64,000 nt of DNA, taken from assembly GCA_905221605.1 (NCBI GenBank), contig CAJNDS010002700.1, forward strand, positions 226,882 to 290,881, written 5' to 3'. The notes beneath the pieces were generated by a model that was not told the origin of the DNA, did no database searches, and saw only the letters and a list, made by a program, of their open reading frames with translations. The stretch comes from Symbiodinium natans. Its lineage: Eukaryota; Sar; Dinophyceae; Suessiales; Symbiodiniaceae. Below, piece after piece: positions 54,579 to 64,000 of this stretch (position 1 is its first letter; each line of letters starts with the position of its first letter). A program made the position numbers and the translations under genes.

Positions 54579-54889
54579 CTGGCAAGAACCCCAACCCCAA
54601 ACTTCGAAGCCCCAAACCCTAAGCCCCAAACCTGAAACTTCTAAACCCCAAACCCAAACCCCTAAACCTAAATTTCCTAAACCCCAAACCTTAAACCCTA
54701 AACTACTGAACCCCGTACCTAGACCGTATCAACCCTACACCCCAATCCCTAAACCCTAAACCCCGAACAATAAGCCCTAAACCCCAAACCCTAACCCCCA
54801 AACTCCAAACCCTAAACCCCAAACCCCAAACCCTAAACCCCAAACCCCTAATTAAGCCACTAAACCCTAAATGCGGAATCCGCCAAAGC

Positions 54890-54925
54890 CAGGAGACCTC
54901 TGAAGCCCTGTGGAGCGCCCGTACA
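54890..54925 (-). CDS. Possible small exon within the b5 intron
   Basis: GFRGLLALADS between CTCCACAG and a GC donor. It lies between cytochrome b5 exons 1 and 2 but is not needed for the domain. Confidence 0.25.
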
Positions 54926-54944
54926 GGGTTTGGAGTTTGGGTTT

Positions 54945-55212
54945 GGGATTTAGGGTTTAGGGTTTAGGGTTTAGGGTTTAGGGTTTAGGGTTTAGGGTTT
55001 AGGGTTTAGGGTTTAGGGTTTAGGGTTTAGGGTTTAGGGTTTAGGGTTTAGGGTTTAGGGTTTAGGGTTAGGTTTAGGGTTTAGGGTTTAGGGTTTAGGG
55101 TTTAGGGTTTAGGGTTTAGGGTTTAGGGTTTAGGGTTTAGGGTTTAGGGTTTAGGGTTTAGGGTTTAGGGTTTAGGGTTTAGGGTTTAGGGTTTAGGGTT
55201 TAGGGTTTAGGG
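54945..55212 (+). repeat. (TTTAGGG)n array inside the cytochrome b5 gene
   Basis: About 38 heptamers in the intron between b5 exons 1 and 2. The same intron holds CCCTAAA/CCCCAAA motifs at 54590-54860 in the opposite orientation. Confidence 0.95.
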
Positions 55213-55446
55213 CTTGGGGAAACCCTAGGTCGAGGTTGGGGTTTGGGGTTTTTTGAAGTTCAGGTTCAGGTCCGGGGAAGTTTCATAATTCGAAAGTTGG
55301 AGGAAAGTCTCCGAGGAAAGTTTCGAGGAAAATGTCCCGGGATGTTTGACTTTTTGAATAATTTCAAGGGGGGCTTGAGGGTTGAGGGTTTAGGGCTATG
55401 TAGGCTTCAGGGCTTTAGCGTTCCCCAATCCCCCCCGCTTGCCTAC

Positions 55447-55527
55447 CGCAATCCATGCATCCTCCTTCTGATTGTGCAGCTGCACCTCTGCCAGCGTGAA
55501 GAAAGGCGACTCGTCGTACGTCGGCAT
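55447..55527 (-). CDS. Cytochrome b5 domain protein, exon 1
   Basis: Starts at an ATG and has 27 codons, ending GCG|GTAGGC. FFTLAEVQLHNQKEDAWIA is the classical opening of a cytochrome b5 heme/steroid-binding domain (YTLEEVxxHNxxDDCWI). Cytochrome b5 carries electrons through a bis-histidine heme, usually at the ER or fused to reductases or desaturases. Exons 55447-55527, 54538-54578, 53610-53691 and 53383-53433 join with all phases kept. Whether more exons lie upstream is open. Confidence 0.8.
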
Positions 55528-55763
55528 GGCAGGTGTACTCAAGCTTGTTTGCTATGAAAGCCGAACCCTATGAGTCCAAAGCCTCAACACTAAGCCCTAA
55601 ACCCTAAACCCTAAACCCTAAACCCTAAACCCTAAACCCCATAACCCTATAACCCTATAACCCTATAACCCTAACTAAACCCATCCACTCTTGACTTCCT
55701 TACGCAGGGAGCCATGTCAGATCTTTTGGGCACAAGCTTGCCGAGCCGACAGCAGCGGAGATG

Positions 55764-55880
55764 GGTTTAGGGTTTAGGGTTTAGGGTTTAGGGTTTAGGG
55801 TTTAGGGTTTAGGGTTTAGGGTTTAGGGTTTAGGGTTTAGGGTTTAGGGTTTAGGGTTTAGGGTTTAGGGTTTAGCGTTG
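55764..55880 (+). repeat. (TTTAGGG)n array
   Basis: About 16 heptamers upstream of cytochrome b5 exon 1 (sense direction). Confidence 0.95.
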
Positions 55881-56349
55881 AGGGTTTCGGGTTTCGGGTT
55901 TATGGTTTAGGGTTTAGGGTTTATGGCCAAGGGTTTGGGATTTAGGGCTGCACCCTGGACCCTACATCGCCAATCCTTAAGTAAACTCTAAACCCCAACA
56001 GGTGAAAAAAAACTAACTAAACTAACCCCTACACCCTGAACCTTAAACCCTAAACCCTGAACCTGAACACCTCCGAGGATTGGAGCTTCAAGCGAGCAGG
56101 AGAACCCACCGTTTGCAGAGGTCCGGGTTGGGGTTTGAGGTTTGGGCTCTGGGGCTTAGGGCTGCTTAGGCTCAGGACCTTGGGTTCAGGGTACTTAGTG
56201 AACCTAAACCCTAAACCTTAAGCCCTAAACCCAAAACCCTAAACCCTACCCCCGGCTGTAAGCCAGGCCATACCTCTGAGAAACCCTGTTCCTTGTTTAG
56301 GGTTTAGGTGTAGGGTGTAGGGTTTAGGGTTTAGGGTTTAGGGTTATGG

Positions 56350-56430
56350 TTTCGGGAAAACAGGGCGAACAGGGCGAACAGGGTGAACAGGGTGAACAGG
56401 GCGAACAGGCTGAACAGGGTGAACAGGGTT
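56350..56430 (+). repeat. 9-bp repeat AACAGGG(C/T)G
   Basis: Nine units; unrelated to the telomere motif apart from AGGG. Confidence 0.9.
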
Positions 56431-56478
56431 TAGCGTTTAGGGTAACCCAAACAGAAACCGCATGACCCCTTGCCTGAC

Positions 56479-56524
56479 GGCTGCCGCCGGCGCGCCCATT
56501 GCGGCAGATGGCCAGGACGTGGCC
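56479..56524 (-). CDS. Probable exon
   Basis: Between CGACCAG and a GT donor; encodes [15 protein letters not shown]. The + strand of this island is equally open and protein-like ([20 protein letters not shown]). Confidence 0.35.
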
Positions 56525-56644
56525 CTGGTCGACTCCATCGCCGATGTACCCCAAACCCTGAAATCGTAAACCGTGACCCTGAACCTCCAAACCCAAAACC
56601 CCAAACCCTAAAACCCAACCCTCAGGGCGTTTTGGTGTTTGAGT

Positions 56645-56945
56645 CTAGGGTTTAGGGTTGAGGGTTTAGGGTTTAGGGTTTAGGGTTTAGGGTGTAGGGT
56701 TTAGGGTTTAGGGTTTAGGGTTTAGGGTTTAGGGTTTAGGGTTTAGGGTTTAGGGTTTAGGGTTTAGGGTTTAGGGTTAGGGTTAGGGTTTAGGGTTTAG
56801 GGTTTAGGGTTTAGGGTTTAGGGTTTAGGGTTTAGGGTTTAGGGTTTAGGGTTTAGGGTTTAGGGTTTAGGGTTTAGGGTTTAGGGTTTAGGGTTTAGGG
56901 TTTAGGGTTTAGGGTTTAGGGTTTAGGGTTTAGGGCTTAGTTTAG
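56645..56945 (+). repeat. (TTTAGGG)n array
   Basis: About 42 heptamers; left of the exon at 56956-57021. Confidence 0.95.
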
Positions 56946-56955
56946 GGTTTAAGGC

Positions 56956-57021
56956 CAACTGTTCCTGCAAGGCCTGCATGACCCACAGCTCATGCATCGC
57001 CAGCTCGACCAAAACATCCAC
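56956..57021 (-). CDS. Coding exon, amphipathic helix
   Basis: Twenty-two codons, phase 0-0, between AGGCACAG and a GC donor: VDVLVELAMHELWVMQALQE. A possible first exon of the same gene lies upstream at 57060-57155 (MAHTVVGLPPLWWAWRHGTP), but the join is not settled. Confidence 0.52.
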
Positions 57022-57319
57022 CTGTGCCTACACGAAACTGCCCTCCTTCGCCGCTTGCGCATTCTAACTCACCACGGCCTTCGAAACTGTGTGCTGGCGT
57101 GCCATGCCGCCAGGCCCACCAAAGCGGGGGCAGGCCCACGACGGTGTGTGCCATGCCCACTTAGAGGATCAGGGGAGCTTAGTGAGGTTTCGGGTTCAGA
57201 CCAAAAACTCTGAAGCCAGTACCTCCCAAGATGAACCGTTTAGGGTCTAGGGTTTAGGATGTAGGACTCTTCTGTCTTATGTGGTTTAGGAGCTTGTGTA
57301 GCCCCAAACCCGAAAAGGC

Positions 57320-57388
57320 GTATCGGAGTCTCTGAATACCGGCGCAGGTCGCGCAGAAGCCTCTTAGGTGTCTCCACGTCGCAGCCCA
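57320..57388 (-). CDS. Coding exon, unknown protein
   Basis: A 69-nt exon between AGGGAAG and a GC donor; encodes CDVETPKRLLRDLRRYSETP. Confidence 0.5.
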
Positions 57389-57523
57389 CTTCCCTAAACC
57401 CCAACACAAAACCGGAAACCCTAAACCCTAGCCGCTAGCCCTAAACCCCAAACACTAATTAAGCCCCAAACCATAAACCCTAGCCCTCAACCCCAAACCC
57501 TAAACCCTAAACCCTAGGCCGCG

Positions 57524-57637
57524 GCCTTCTTTGCCGGCTTCGGCTTGCGCTTCTTCTGCTGCGTCTTTAGTCTGCTCTCATCCCTTATCCTGGCTATAGC
57601 GGGTGTCGTGGGGGCGGAAGTCGGGAAGGTGCGGGTG
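57524..57637 (-). CDS. Terminal exon with Lys-rich tail
   Basis: A minus frame ending TAG in CCTAGGGTTTAGG. The end reads LKTQQKKRKPKPAKKAAA, a strongly basic tail of the kind seen in nuclear or nucleic-acid-binding proteins. Upstream it is Pro/Thr/Ala-rich. 5' boundary unclear. Confidence 0.52.
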
Positions 57638-57763
57638 GGTGTTTGATGGTTTCGGAGAGTTCTTTGAAAGGTCCCTAAACCCTAAACCCTAACCCTAAAC
57701 ACTAAACCCTAAACCCTAACCCTAAACCCTAAATCCTAAACCCTAAACCCTAAACCCTGCAAC

Positions 57764-57833
57764 CTTGGCTTGCTTCTTCTGATTTGGGCCTGGCGCTTGG
57801 ATCTGCAACCGGCTAGCTCTCTCCATCTCTGCC
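57764..57833 (-). CDS. Probable exon
   Basis: A 70-nt exon between CCTAAAG and AAG|GTTGCA; encodes AEMERASRLQIQAPGPNQKK. Confidence 0.48.
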
Positions 57834-57989
57834 CTTTAGGGAAGCCTCAGCCCTCTAGCGGAAGGGTTTAGGGTTTAGGGTTTAGGGTTTAGGGTTGAGG
57901 GTTGTGGGTTTAGGGTTCAGGGTTTAGGGTTGAACCTTCAACCGATTGCCCCGCCCAAAACCCGAAGCCCTCTAAAACCCAAGCCTCAC

Positions 57990-58014
57990 CCGTCTGGTCA
58001 TTGTTGAGAACGAT
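57990..58014 (-). CDS. Possible 25-nt exon
   Basis: IVLNNDQT between TATCTCAG and ACGG|GTGAGG; both sites close to consensus. Confidence 0.38.
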
Positions 58015-58417
58015 CTGAGATACTTCAGGGCCTACAGCGTCCTGTTCTAGGGTTTAGGGCGTTTAAGGCCTTTTAGGGTTTAGGGTTCAGGGTTTAGGGT
58101 TCAGGGCTTAGGGTTCGGGGATTAGGGTTCAGGGTTTAGGCAGGAGGCATCAGCTGCTTTTCGACCCGCCACGGCTTGCTTGGCGACCGGTGCACTTGGG
58201 ACTCTACCCCATAAACCCAAACTTTGTCTCGCAGATGTACGGTGTACCCTAAACCTAAACCCTAAACCCTAAACCCTAAACCCTAAACCCTAAACCCTAA
58301 ACCTCTGCCCTACACGGAAGAGCGAGGCAGCTGTACGTGCAGAACTCATGAGTCGGCCTTCTTAGAGGGTCATTGGGACTTCTGGTTTATAGTTGGGATA
58401 GTAATGAAAATTAAAAA

Positions 58418-58503
58418 ATTTTATTCTTATTGAGTTTAAGTACCCTTAAAAATGTAAAATGTTATTCTTATTGAGTTTAAGTACCCTTAAAAATGTAAAA
58501 TGT
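58418..58503 (+). repeat. Perfect tandem duplication, about 42 bp
   Basis: ATTCTTATTGAGTTTAAGTACCCTTAAAAATGTAAAATG occurs twice without a mismatch. A recent local duplication in an AT-rich intron region. Confidence 0.9.
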
Positions 58504-58530
58504 TATCCCACTATGATTATGACAAAGAAC

Positions 58531-58579
58531 TTGAGGTGTGTCAGTCCGGCGCCCATTCTCTTGGCAGGCGAAGATGACC
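58531..58579 (-). CDS. Probable exon
   Basis: A 49-nt exon between GTCCAG and CAA|GTTC; encodes VIFACQENGRRTDTPQ. Confidence 0.42.
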
Positions 58580-58644
58580 CTGGACATGCCGTAAACCCAT
58601 AACCCGCTACCAGCAAGTCAAGAAAGCCCGAAGCCCTGCTGAGA

Positions 58645-58745
58645 GCCCCGAAACCCTAAACCCTAAACCCTAAACCCTAAACCCTAAACCCTAAACCCTA
58701 AACCCTAAACCCTAAACCCTAAACCCTAAACCCTAAACCCTAAGG
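58645..58745 (-). repeat. (CCCTAAA)n array
   Basis: About 14 perfect heptamers. Confidence 0.95.
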
Positions 58746-59065
58746 CCTGGAAGGTGGGAACTTGCCTTCCTGGCTTGCTATTGCAGGCTCAGCACACTTG
58801 GCCAGTAGGTAAAAAACAGTACTGCGAGACTATCAACTATCCTAAGTCAGGGCTTTCCTGATACACTCTGGCGCACAACCTACTACCTATACTGTCGGTT
58901 CCTTGAACCTTTGAGCAACCGCACCCTAAACCCTGAACCCTAAACCCTAAAACCCTAAAACCCAAAACCCTAACTTAAAACCTAAACCGGAAACCCGAAC
59001 ACCCTAACACCTTAAACTCTGACCTTAAAAACTAAACCCTAAACCCTAAACCTGAACCCGAGGTA

Positions 59066-59160
59066 AAATTCACACAAGGGGCCCCTCTCATCAGCCGGCG
59101 GCGGATGTTCCACACACTGGGCGCTCCATCTGCCTGACGGGAAGCAGGCCGGCAGCGCCC
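59066..59160 (-). CDS. Probable basic exon
   Basis: Open minus frame: DGAPSVWNIRRRLMRGAPCV, then NFTSG. Boundaries uncertain. Confidence 0.42.
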
Positions 59161-59169
59161 CCTCAACCG

Positions 59170-60130
59170 ACTTGGGTATAGGGTTTAGTGTTTCGGGTTT
59201 AGGGTTTAGGGTTTAGGGTTTAGGGTTTAGGGTTGGGGTTTAGGGTTTAGGGTTTAGAGTTCAGGGTCTGAAGACGAACCTTCAGGGGCTTTACCGAGGG
59301 TCCCGAGACTCTAGGGCCGGAGATCTCGACAGCAGATCCCAGATCCCCCTTACGCGGAGATACAGGTCCCAATAGGGTTTAGGGTTTAGGGTTTAGGGTT
59401 TAGGGTTTAGGGTTTAGGGTTTAGGGTTTAGGGTTTAGGGTTTAGGGTTTCGGGCTTAGGGTTTAGGGTCCTCCCGGAAGTCTGGCTGGGTGAGGTTTTC
59501 AGGTTTGCCCTAAACCTAATACCCTACCCTGAACCCTGAACCCTAAACCCTGAACCCTGAACCCTAAACCCTAAACACCAACCCTTAAGCCTTAAGCCTT
59601 TTTCATGATGTCGGACTCCCAGGCCCTACCAAGTATTTCATACTCTCGCTATGTGAAGTAGGGTTCCTATTCCTTGTACTGCGGACTCGAGGTCGTGAAT
59701 CATATGCAGGTGAGACAGCTTAGATATTCCTTGTATCCCCAAAAGGACACCAGGTTTCTACACTCACCAATATTACAAAAAACATATATGTATACATATA
59801 TACACTCACCAATAACAGTAATACAAACCCTGTTTCATATGGGGGGAGGGGGCGGAATCCTAAAGTAGGGGTACTCTCTTTTTTTGTTTGGGGGGGGGGG
59901 GGAGGTTCCTGTAGTAAGGATGAGAGGATGTTGACGGGGTGCGTTATGGGATCCCGTTCTTTAGGCAAAATACCAATATAACCCTTTCTCAGGGATCCTC
60001 CCACGAATGGTGGGAAAGATCCCGTTGCCCTAGGTCCTGAACCTCTTTATCCTTGCGGGCTAATAATATTCCCTTATGGTCCCTTTGTAATTATACAAAT
60101 ATCTAACCCCCAAAACCCTATTCTAATTAT
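59170..60130. other. Intron-like region, no supported exon
   Basis: A TTTAGGG block (59375-59470), AT-rich DNA with ACATATATG, and a G run (59890). Frames on both strands lack support. Confidence 0.45.
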
Positions 60131-60138
60131 TCAGGCCC

Positions 60139-60224
60139 CTACATTGGGTGCTGAAACTCTTTCTTGCGGGCGGGCTGGTCGTGCACCAGCTCAGGTCTCT
60201 TCCGCTGCTTCTTCGAGGGTCTTG
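60139..60224 (-). CDS. Terminal exon with basic tail
   Basis: Twenty-seven codons plus TAG after CGCTAG: RPSKKQRKRPELVHDQPARK, then KEFQHPM. KKQRKR looks like a nuclear localisation signal. Confidence 0.58.
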
Positions 60225-60670
60225 CTAGCGGTTGGCAATAGGAGCCCTGCTGGTATCTCAGCCACTTCCCATGCACACGGGCAGGGCGTGTGGCCTCACT
60301 GACCAACAAGGGGGCTCCCTTTAGCTAGCCGCCTGAGGGACACCTCTTGGAAGCTACGTGCTTTCGTCAACAAACCAAAAGTTTCTACTATAGAGGCAGC
60401 ATTCTCGACATCTCAAAACCCAGCCGTTCTCTTAAACTAGCAAACTCCCAGCTTAAACGCCCCGTGGGCCGTGCACCCGAAGGGACGCTCTCGGCCCTTT
60501 TGAGAAGCTGCCTCTGGTCTTTGTCCAACGGGCACTCCGGGCCAGTGAAACAAAATCCGCTGAAAGCCTAGGCTAGCCCCTTAAAACCCTCTGAAAAATA
60601 GATCTTCTTCAACGCAATAACGGTAAATATAAAATATCCCAGGGCCTACCTAGAAGCGGCTTCCACTGCC

Positions 60671-60709
60671 TTAGAGCTCGCTCTTGGCCTTCTTCTGGTG
60701 CGCGGACAC
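60671..60709 (-). CDS. Terminal exon
   Basis: VSAHQKKAKSEL and TAA after ATCTGCAG, phase 0. Short C-terminus. Confidence 0.48.
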   Translation of the reverse strand: MSAHQKKAKSEL

Positions 60710-60943
60710 CTGCAGATCTCGAGAAATCTGCAGCTTTAGGGTGGAGGGTTTAGGAGGCTTAGGGTTTGGGGTTCAGGGTTTAGCGTTTAGGGTTTAGGGG
60801 TTCAGGGTTTGGGAGTTTAGGAGGTTTGGGAGGTTTGGAGGTTTTGGGGTTTGGGGTTTCGGGGTGTTGCATCGGCAGGCGGTCAGGCGGGGGAAAAAGA
60901 ACCAACACAGCGACCAACAGACCAGCACCCAAAACGCCAACTC

Positions 60944-60975
<32 letters not shown>

Positions 60976-61374
60976 ACCCGTGCCAGCAGCAACCAAGCAA
61001 ACCTAAACTCTGTTGGGCCAGCGCAGGGGTTTTAAAGGTGTGGAATCCTGTACACTGTACTCCTCCCCCCCCCCCCCCCACCCGCAACTAGTAGCCCTAA
61101 TACCCACCGAAGGCCTGTACAACCACCCTGAACCCTAAACCCTAAACCCTAAACCCTTAACCCCAAACCCCAAACCCCAAACCCTTCTTTAGGCCATGTT
61201 GGGGCCCCGAGTTGTTCGGGCACGGGGTGCGAACCCCTCGGCTCCTGCCCCCCAAAGCGCCAAACCCCGAAATCCTAACCCTGAGACCTGAATCTTGGAA
61301 AACTTGAACCCCTAAACCCTAGCCCTAAACCCTAGCCCTAAACCCTAAACCCTAAACACTAAACCCTAAACCCT

Positions 61375-61468
61375 CTAGCCCTCAACCGCGCAAACACTCA
61401 AGGCCTTCTTCATGATGGGCACTTCCTCCTCCACGATGCGGATGGCATTGCGGATCTTGCCCTCAAGC
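61375..61468 (-). CDS. Terminal exon, charged helix
   Basis: Thirty codons plus TAG after GTGGCAG: LEGKIRNAIRIVEEEVPIMK, then KALSVCAVEG. G/C-rich third positions. No family. Confidence 0.58.
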
Positions 61469-61497
61469 CTGCCACGTCTTGAGAGTCGAGGCTTCTG

Positions 61498-61805
61498 TAG
61501 GGTTTAGGGTTTAGGGTTTAGGGTTTAGGGGTTTAGGGGTTTAGGGGTTTAGGGGTTTAGGGGTTTAGGGGTTTAGGGGTTTAGGGGTTTAGGGGTTTAG
61601 GGGTTTAGGGGTTTAGGGGTTTAGGGGTTTAGGGGTTTAGGGGTTTAGGGGTTTAGGGGGTTAGGGGGTTAGGGGTTTAGGGGTTTAGGGGTTTAGGGGT
61701 TTAGGGGTTTAGGGGTTTAGGGGTTTAGGGGTTTAGGGGTTTAGGGGTTTAGGGGTTTTGGGGTTTTGGGGTTTAGGGGTTTAGGGGTTTAGGGGTTTAG
61801 GGTTG
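61498..61805 (+). repeat. (TTTAGGGG)n octamer array
   Basis: About 37 units with one extra G per repeat; a length variant confined to this block, right of the exon at 61375-61468. Confidence 0.95.
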
Positions 61806-62378
61806 GCTAAGGCTTTGTTTTGGGCTTCTTCTCCCGGTTCCTATAGGCTTTATATTCCTAGGGGGCAACTTTAACCTTTGCCTGAAAAAGAACCTGGGAA
61901 TATTCGAAGATCTCTAACTCTTGAACATCCTTGAACCCTAAATTAGGGTTAGGGTTTCGGGTTTAGGGTTCTACTAAATCCCAAGCCCGAGAGGCAATAC
62001 AGGCCCCCATCAGCCTTAAACATTCCAAATCCCAGAAGAGGCCCGCAACGGCCCCTGAGCAATATAGGGCTCGGAATAGTTACTAATCATATTCCCTTAT
62101 GGTCCCTCTAAAACTGTACTAGAACAGCCCCCGAAAACCCTATTCTAACTACTAAGGCCCCTATGGTACTCCCGTAGTAGTCCCTTTATAACTTCTGTAT
62201 TGCAGCCCCTGAGCTGCTAGCCACCACAATGTCCTTACTATCGGGCCCAAGGTCATAAACCCTAAACCCTAAACCCTAAACCCTAAACCCTAAACCCTCA
62301 GCAGTCCGAGCTGAAGCCTTTATTGTTGTCAGGACACACGGAGAGATTCTAAACCCAAAGCCCTCAACCTCCTAAACG

Positions 62379-62443
62379 CTACGGCGTGCGCCTGTCCGGA
62401 GACATGGCCAGGTAGCCCTCGATCTTCTTCTTCATCTCATCAC
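62379..62443 (-). CDS. Terminal exon, joins 62612-62660
   Basis: After CACCTGACGG on + (GTCAG on the sense strand), encodes DEMKKKIEGYLAMSPDRRTP and TAG. The joined glycine codon keeps phase. Family unknown. Confidence 0.6.
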
Positions 62444-62611
62444 CTGACGGGGGGGGGGGGGGGCTAACCCTAAACCCTAGACCCTAGACCCCTAAGCCCA
62501 TTTTGGGTCTAGGGCTTCAGGTTTGGGGTTAGGATTCAAGGTTTACGGTTTGGGGGTTTGAAGCTTTGGCTTCAGGGCTTATAGGCCTTGGGCCATGAAC
62601 CCGAAACGAGC

Positions 62612-62660
62612 CGGAATAAATCCGGCCCCTCATCATGATATCCTTCAGGACCGTCAGGTG
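62612..62660 (-). CDS. Penultimate exon of a two-exon C-terminus
   Basis: A 49-nt exon between CCCAG and a GC donor, phase 1 out: HLTVLKDIMMRGRIYS. It joins in phase to 62379-62443 across a 168-bp intron. Confidence 0.55.
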
Positions 62661-63166
62661 CTGGGTTTAGGGTTTAGGGTTTAGGTTTAGGGCTTAGGGT
62701 CTGGGGTCTAGGGTTTCGGGTTCAGGGTTTAGGGTTTAGAGTTTAGGGTTTAGGGTTTAGGGTTTAGGGTTTAGGAGTTAGGGTTTCTGTCCAGCCCTGG
62801 CGGCTCTGGGCTCGGGAGGTATGCTGGCTACAAGTCTCCCTCACGGCTCCCTTGTCTCAAGACACTCCCCCCGAAACTCAAGAAGGCGTTGGGCTTAGGG
62901 TTTCGGGTTCAAAGGGTTCGCAGGGTTTCCAAACCCTAAACCCTAAACCCGTAAGGGTTTAGGGTCAGAGCCCTATCAGCCTGATCAGCGGCTCACCCCT
63001 CAAAAGGCAACCCAAAACCTCCCTAAACCTGGAAACCTTTAAACACTACAGCTCTCAAAAATGCTGGCCGTGTTGTACAAAAATTATGTGTATATATATA
63101 TATATATGTATGTAAATATGTATATAGATAATGCTTATACCCTGTTTGTGGCCCTGCTGTGCAGAC

Positions 63167-63238
63167 CCAGCAGCTACACAGGTCCATGTTGCCCGGGCCG
63201 CAAGTGGGGCCCAAGTTCTCCTTGATAAGGGCGCAGAG
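63167..63238 (-). CDS. Coding exon, Cys-rich
   Basis: Twenty-four codons, phase 0-0, between CCCCCTCAG and TGG|GTCTGC: LCALIKENLGPTCGPGNMDL, then CSCW. Good sites and G/C third positions. The + frame is open too. Confidence 0.52.
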
Positions 63239-63399
63239 CTGAGGGGGTGTACTATGGTATCTGTTATGATCAGCAGCTTTCTGCGTTGTGGTCCGGTTTC
63301 GGGCTTCTGCTACAATACGGCGCCGCTGTAGATTTGGGAACTGACTCAACAAGCTCGATCTCGGGTTCGTATGGGCACGGGGGTTCTCGCACAAATCAT

Positions 63400-64000
63400 G
63401 ACCCTAAACCCTAAACCCTCAACCCTAAACGCTAAACCCGACGCCTAAACCCTAAACCCTAAACCCGAAACCCTCAACCCTAAACCCTGAAGCCGAAAGC
63501 CTAAACTCTACTCTACTTGAAGGTTCGTGGGTAGTTTTAAGTAGGTTCTTTGCTTAAGGTTTTAATATAGAGCTCCGTCCTTCTTACCCTTCTTGTAGCT
63601 AGCCATGATCAAGTATATGTAAGCCTGGCTCTGTAGGGTGATCTCGCCTTTTCTTAGTTTTGGGTTTAGCGTTTTCAAGGTAAAGGTGCAATGCAGGAGC
63701 CTACATAGTTGTCAGCAATATTGTTCGCTTATTACTGTAATCAAAACAAACTATCCAGTGAGTGAGTGAGTGGACGGCCTGGGGTGCACTCCGGCCAACG
63801 GAAACGTTCCCTCCCGCCATCTCTTCCCCCCTCCGCTTGCGTCATTGGAGAGATCCGGCAAGAGTTCGACGCTCCGAGCCCCTCAGTCCGAGCTGGGAAA
63901 AACGCCACCCGAACCTCCATGGGCCCGCCCCCCCCAAGCCGGGCGGCTTGGGTTGGATTTGGGCACTTAGGCAGAAACTCTTCCCCTTGCGATCCCTCAC
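63400..64000. other. Window end, no supported gene
   Basis: A GAAGGTTCGTGGGTAG element end (63518), unique GC-rich DNA from 63760 with open frames on both strands, none convincing. Confidence 0.4.

Noticed and set aside
61195-61265. Possible start exon MLGPRVVRARGANPSAPAP on +
   Set aside because: Minus frame equally open; no splice or family support.

Overview
Organism. The window reads as nuclear DNA of a dinoflagellate, most like a symbiodiniacean, although the species cannot be fixed from sequence alone. The evidence is the TTTAGGG/CCCTAAA heptamer spread through the whole window, one dominant coding direction, splice donors of GC and GA type as well as GT, an ankyrin protein with a ubiquitin-like head, a zinc-knuckle ISXO2/Merlin-type transposase, and one degenerate copy of the dinoflagellate spliced-leader core. 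It is not a chromosome end: telomere-like blocks point both ways and unique DNA lies between them from end to end.

Main result. The window looks empty because its genes are cut into exons of about 25-100 bp that sit in the short unique islands between telomere-like blocks. Read on the minus strand, most islands are open, protein-like and bounded by AG acceptors and GT/GC/GA donors. Two genes can be joined with every reading phase preserved: a JmjC/cupin_8 dioxygenase resembling FIH-1 (HIF-1 alpha inhibitor) in six exons between 7974 and 344, and a cytochrome b5 domain protein in four exons between 55527 and 53383. A MYND zinc finger is spread over exons at 27.0, 24.65 and 23.58 kb. About 40 further minus-strand exons are listed without a family. 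The usual order along + is CCCTAAA block, exon, TTTAGGG block, so a typical intron starts with TTTAGGG and ends with CCCTAAA in the sense direction and could fold into a telomere-repeat hairpin.

Layout. 0.3-8.0 kb: FIH-like gene; one intron holds a tandem-repeat field (1.9-3.2 kb), another holds a second minus-strand coding unit (4.0 and 5.4-5.7 kb) split by a 1-kb CT tract. 8-24.7 kb: scattered minus-strand exons, including a second FIH-like fragment (19.8 kb). 23.5-27.0 kb: MYND exons with an intronless ankyrin gene between two of them. 27-36 kb: more exons, one gene with a frameshift (29.4-29.6 kb). 36.5-42.1 kb: a 5.6-kb transposon-like element with inverted ends, flanked on both sides by (AGT)n, carrying a three-exon ISXO2/Merlin-like transposase on the + strand and three other reading units. 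41.0-41.7, 48.2-49.9 and 49.95-50.34 kb: tandem repeats that contain or adjoin CCCTAAA motifs. 42.7-63.3 kb: further minus-strand exons, including cytochrome b5 and a two-exon C-terminus at 62.4-62.7 kb.

Limits. Splice sites were called by eye from frame, motif and consensus. Many GC-rich islands are also open on +, so single-exon calls without a recognised family are moderate or weak. No database or transcript was available.
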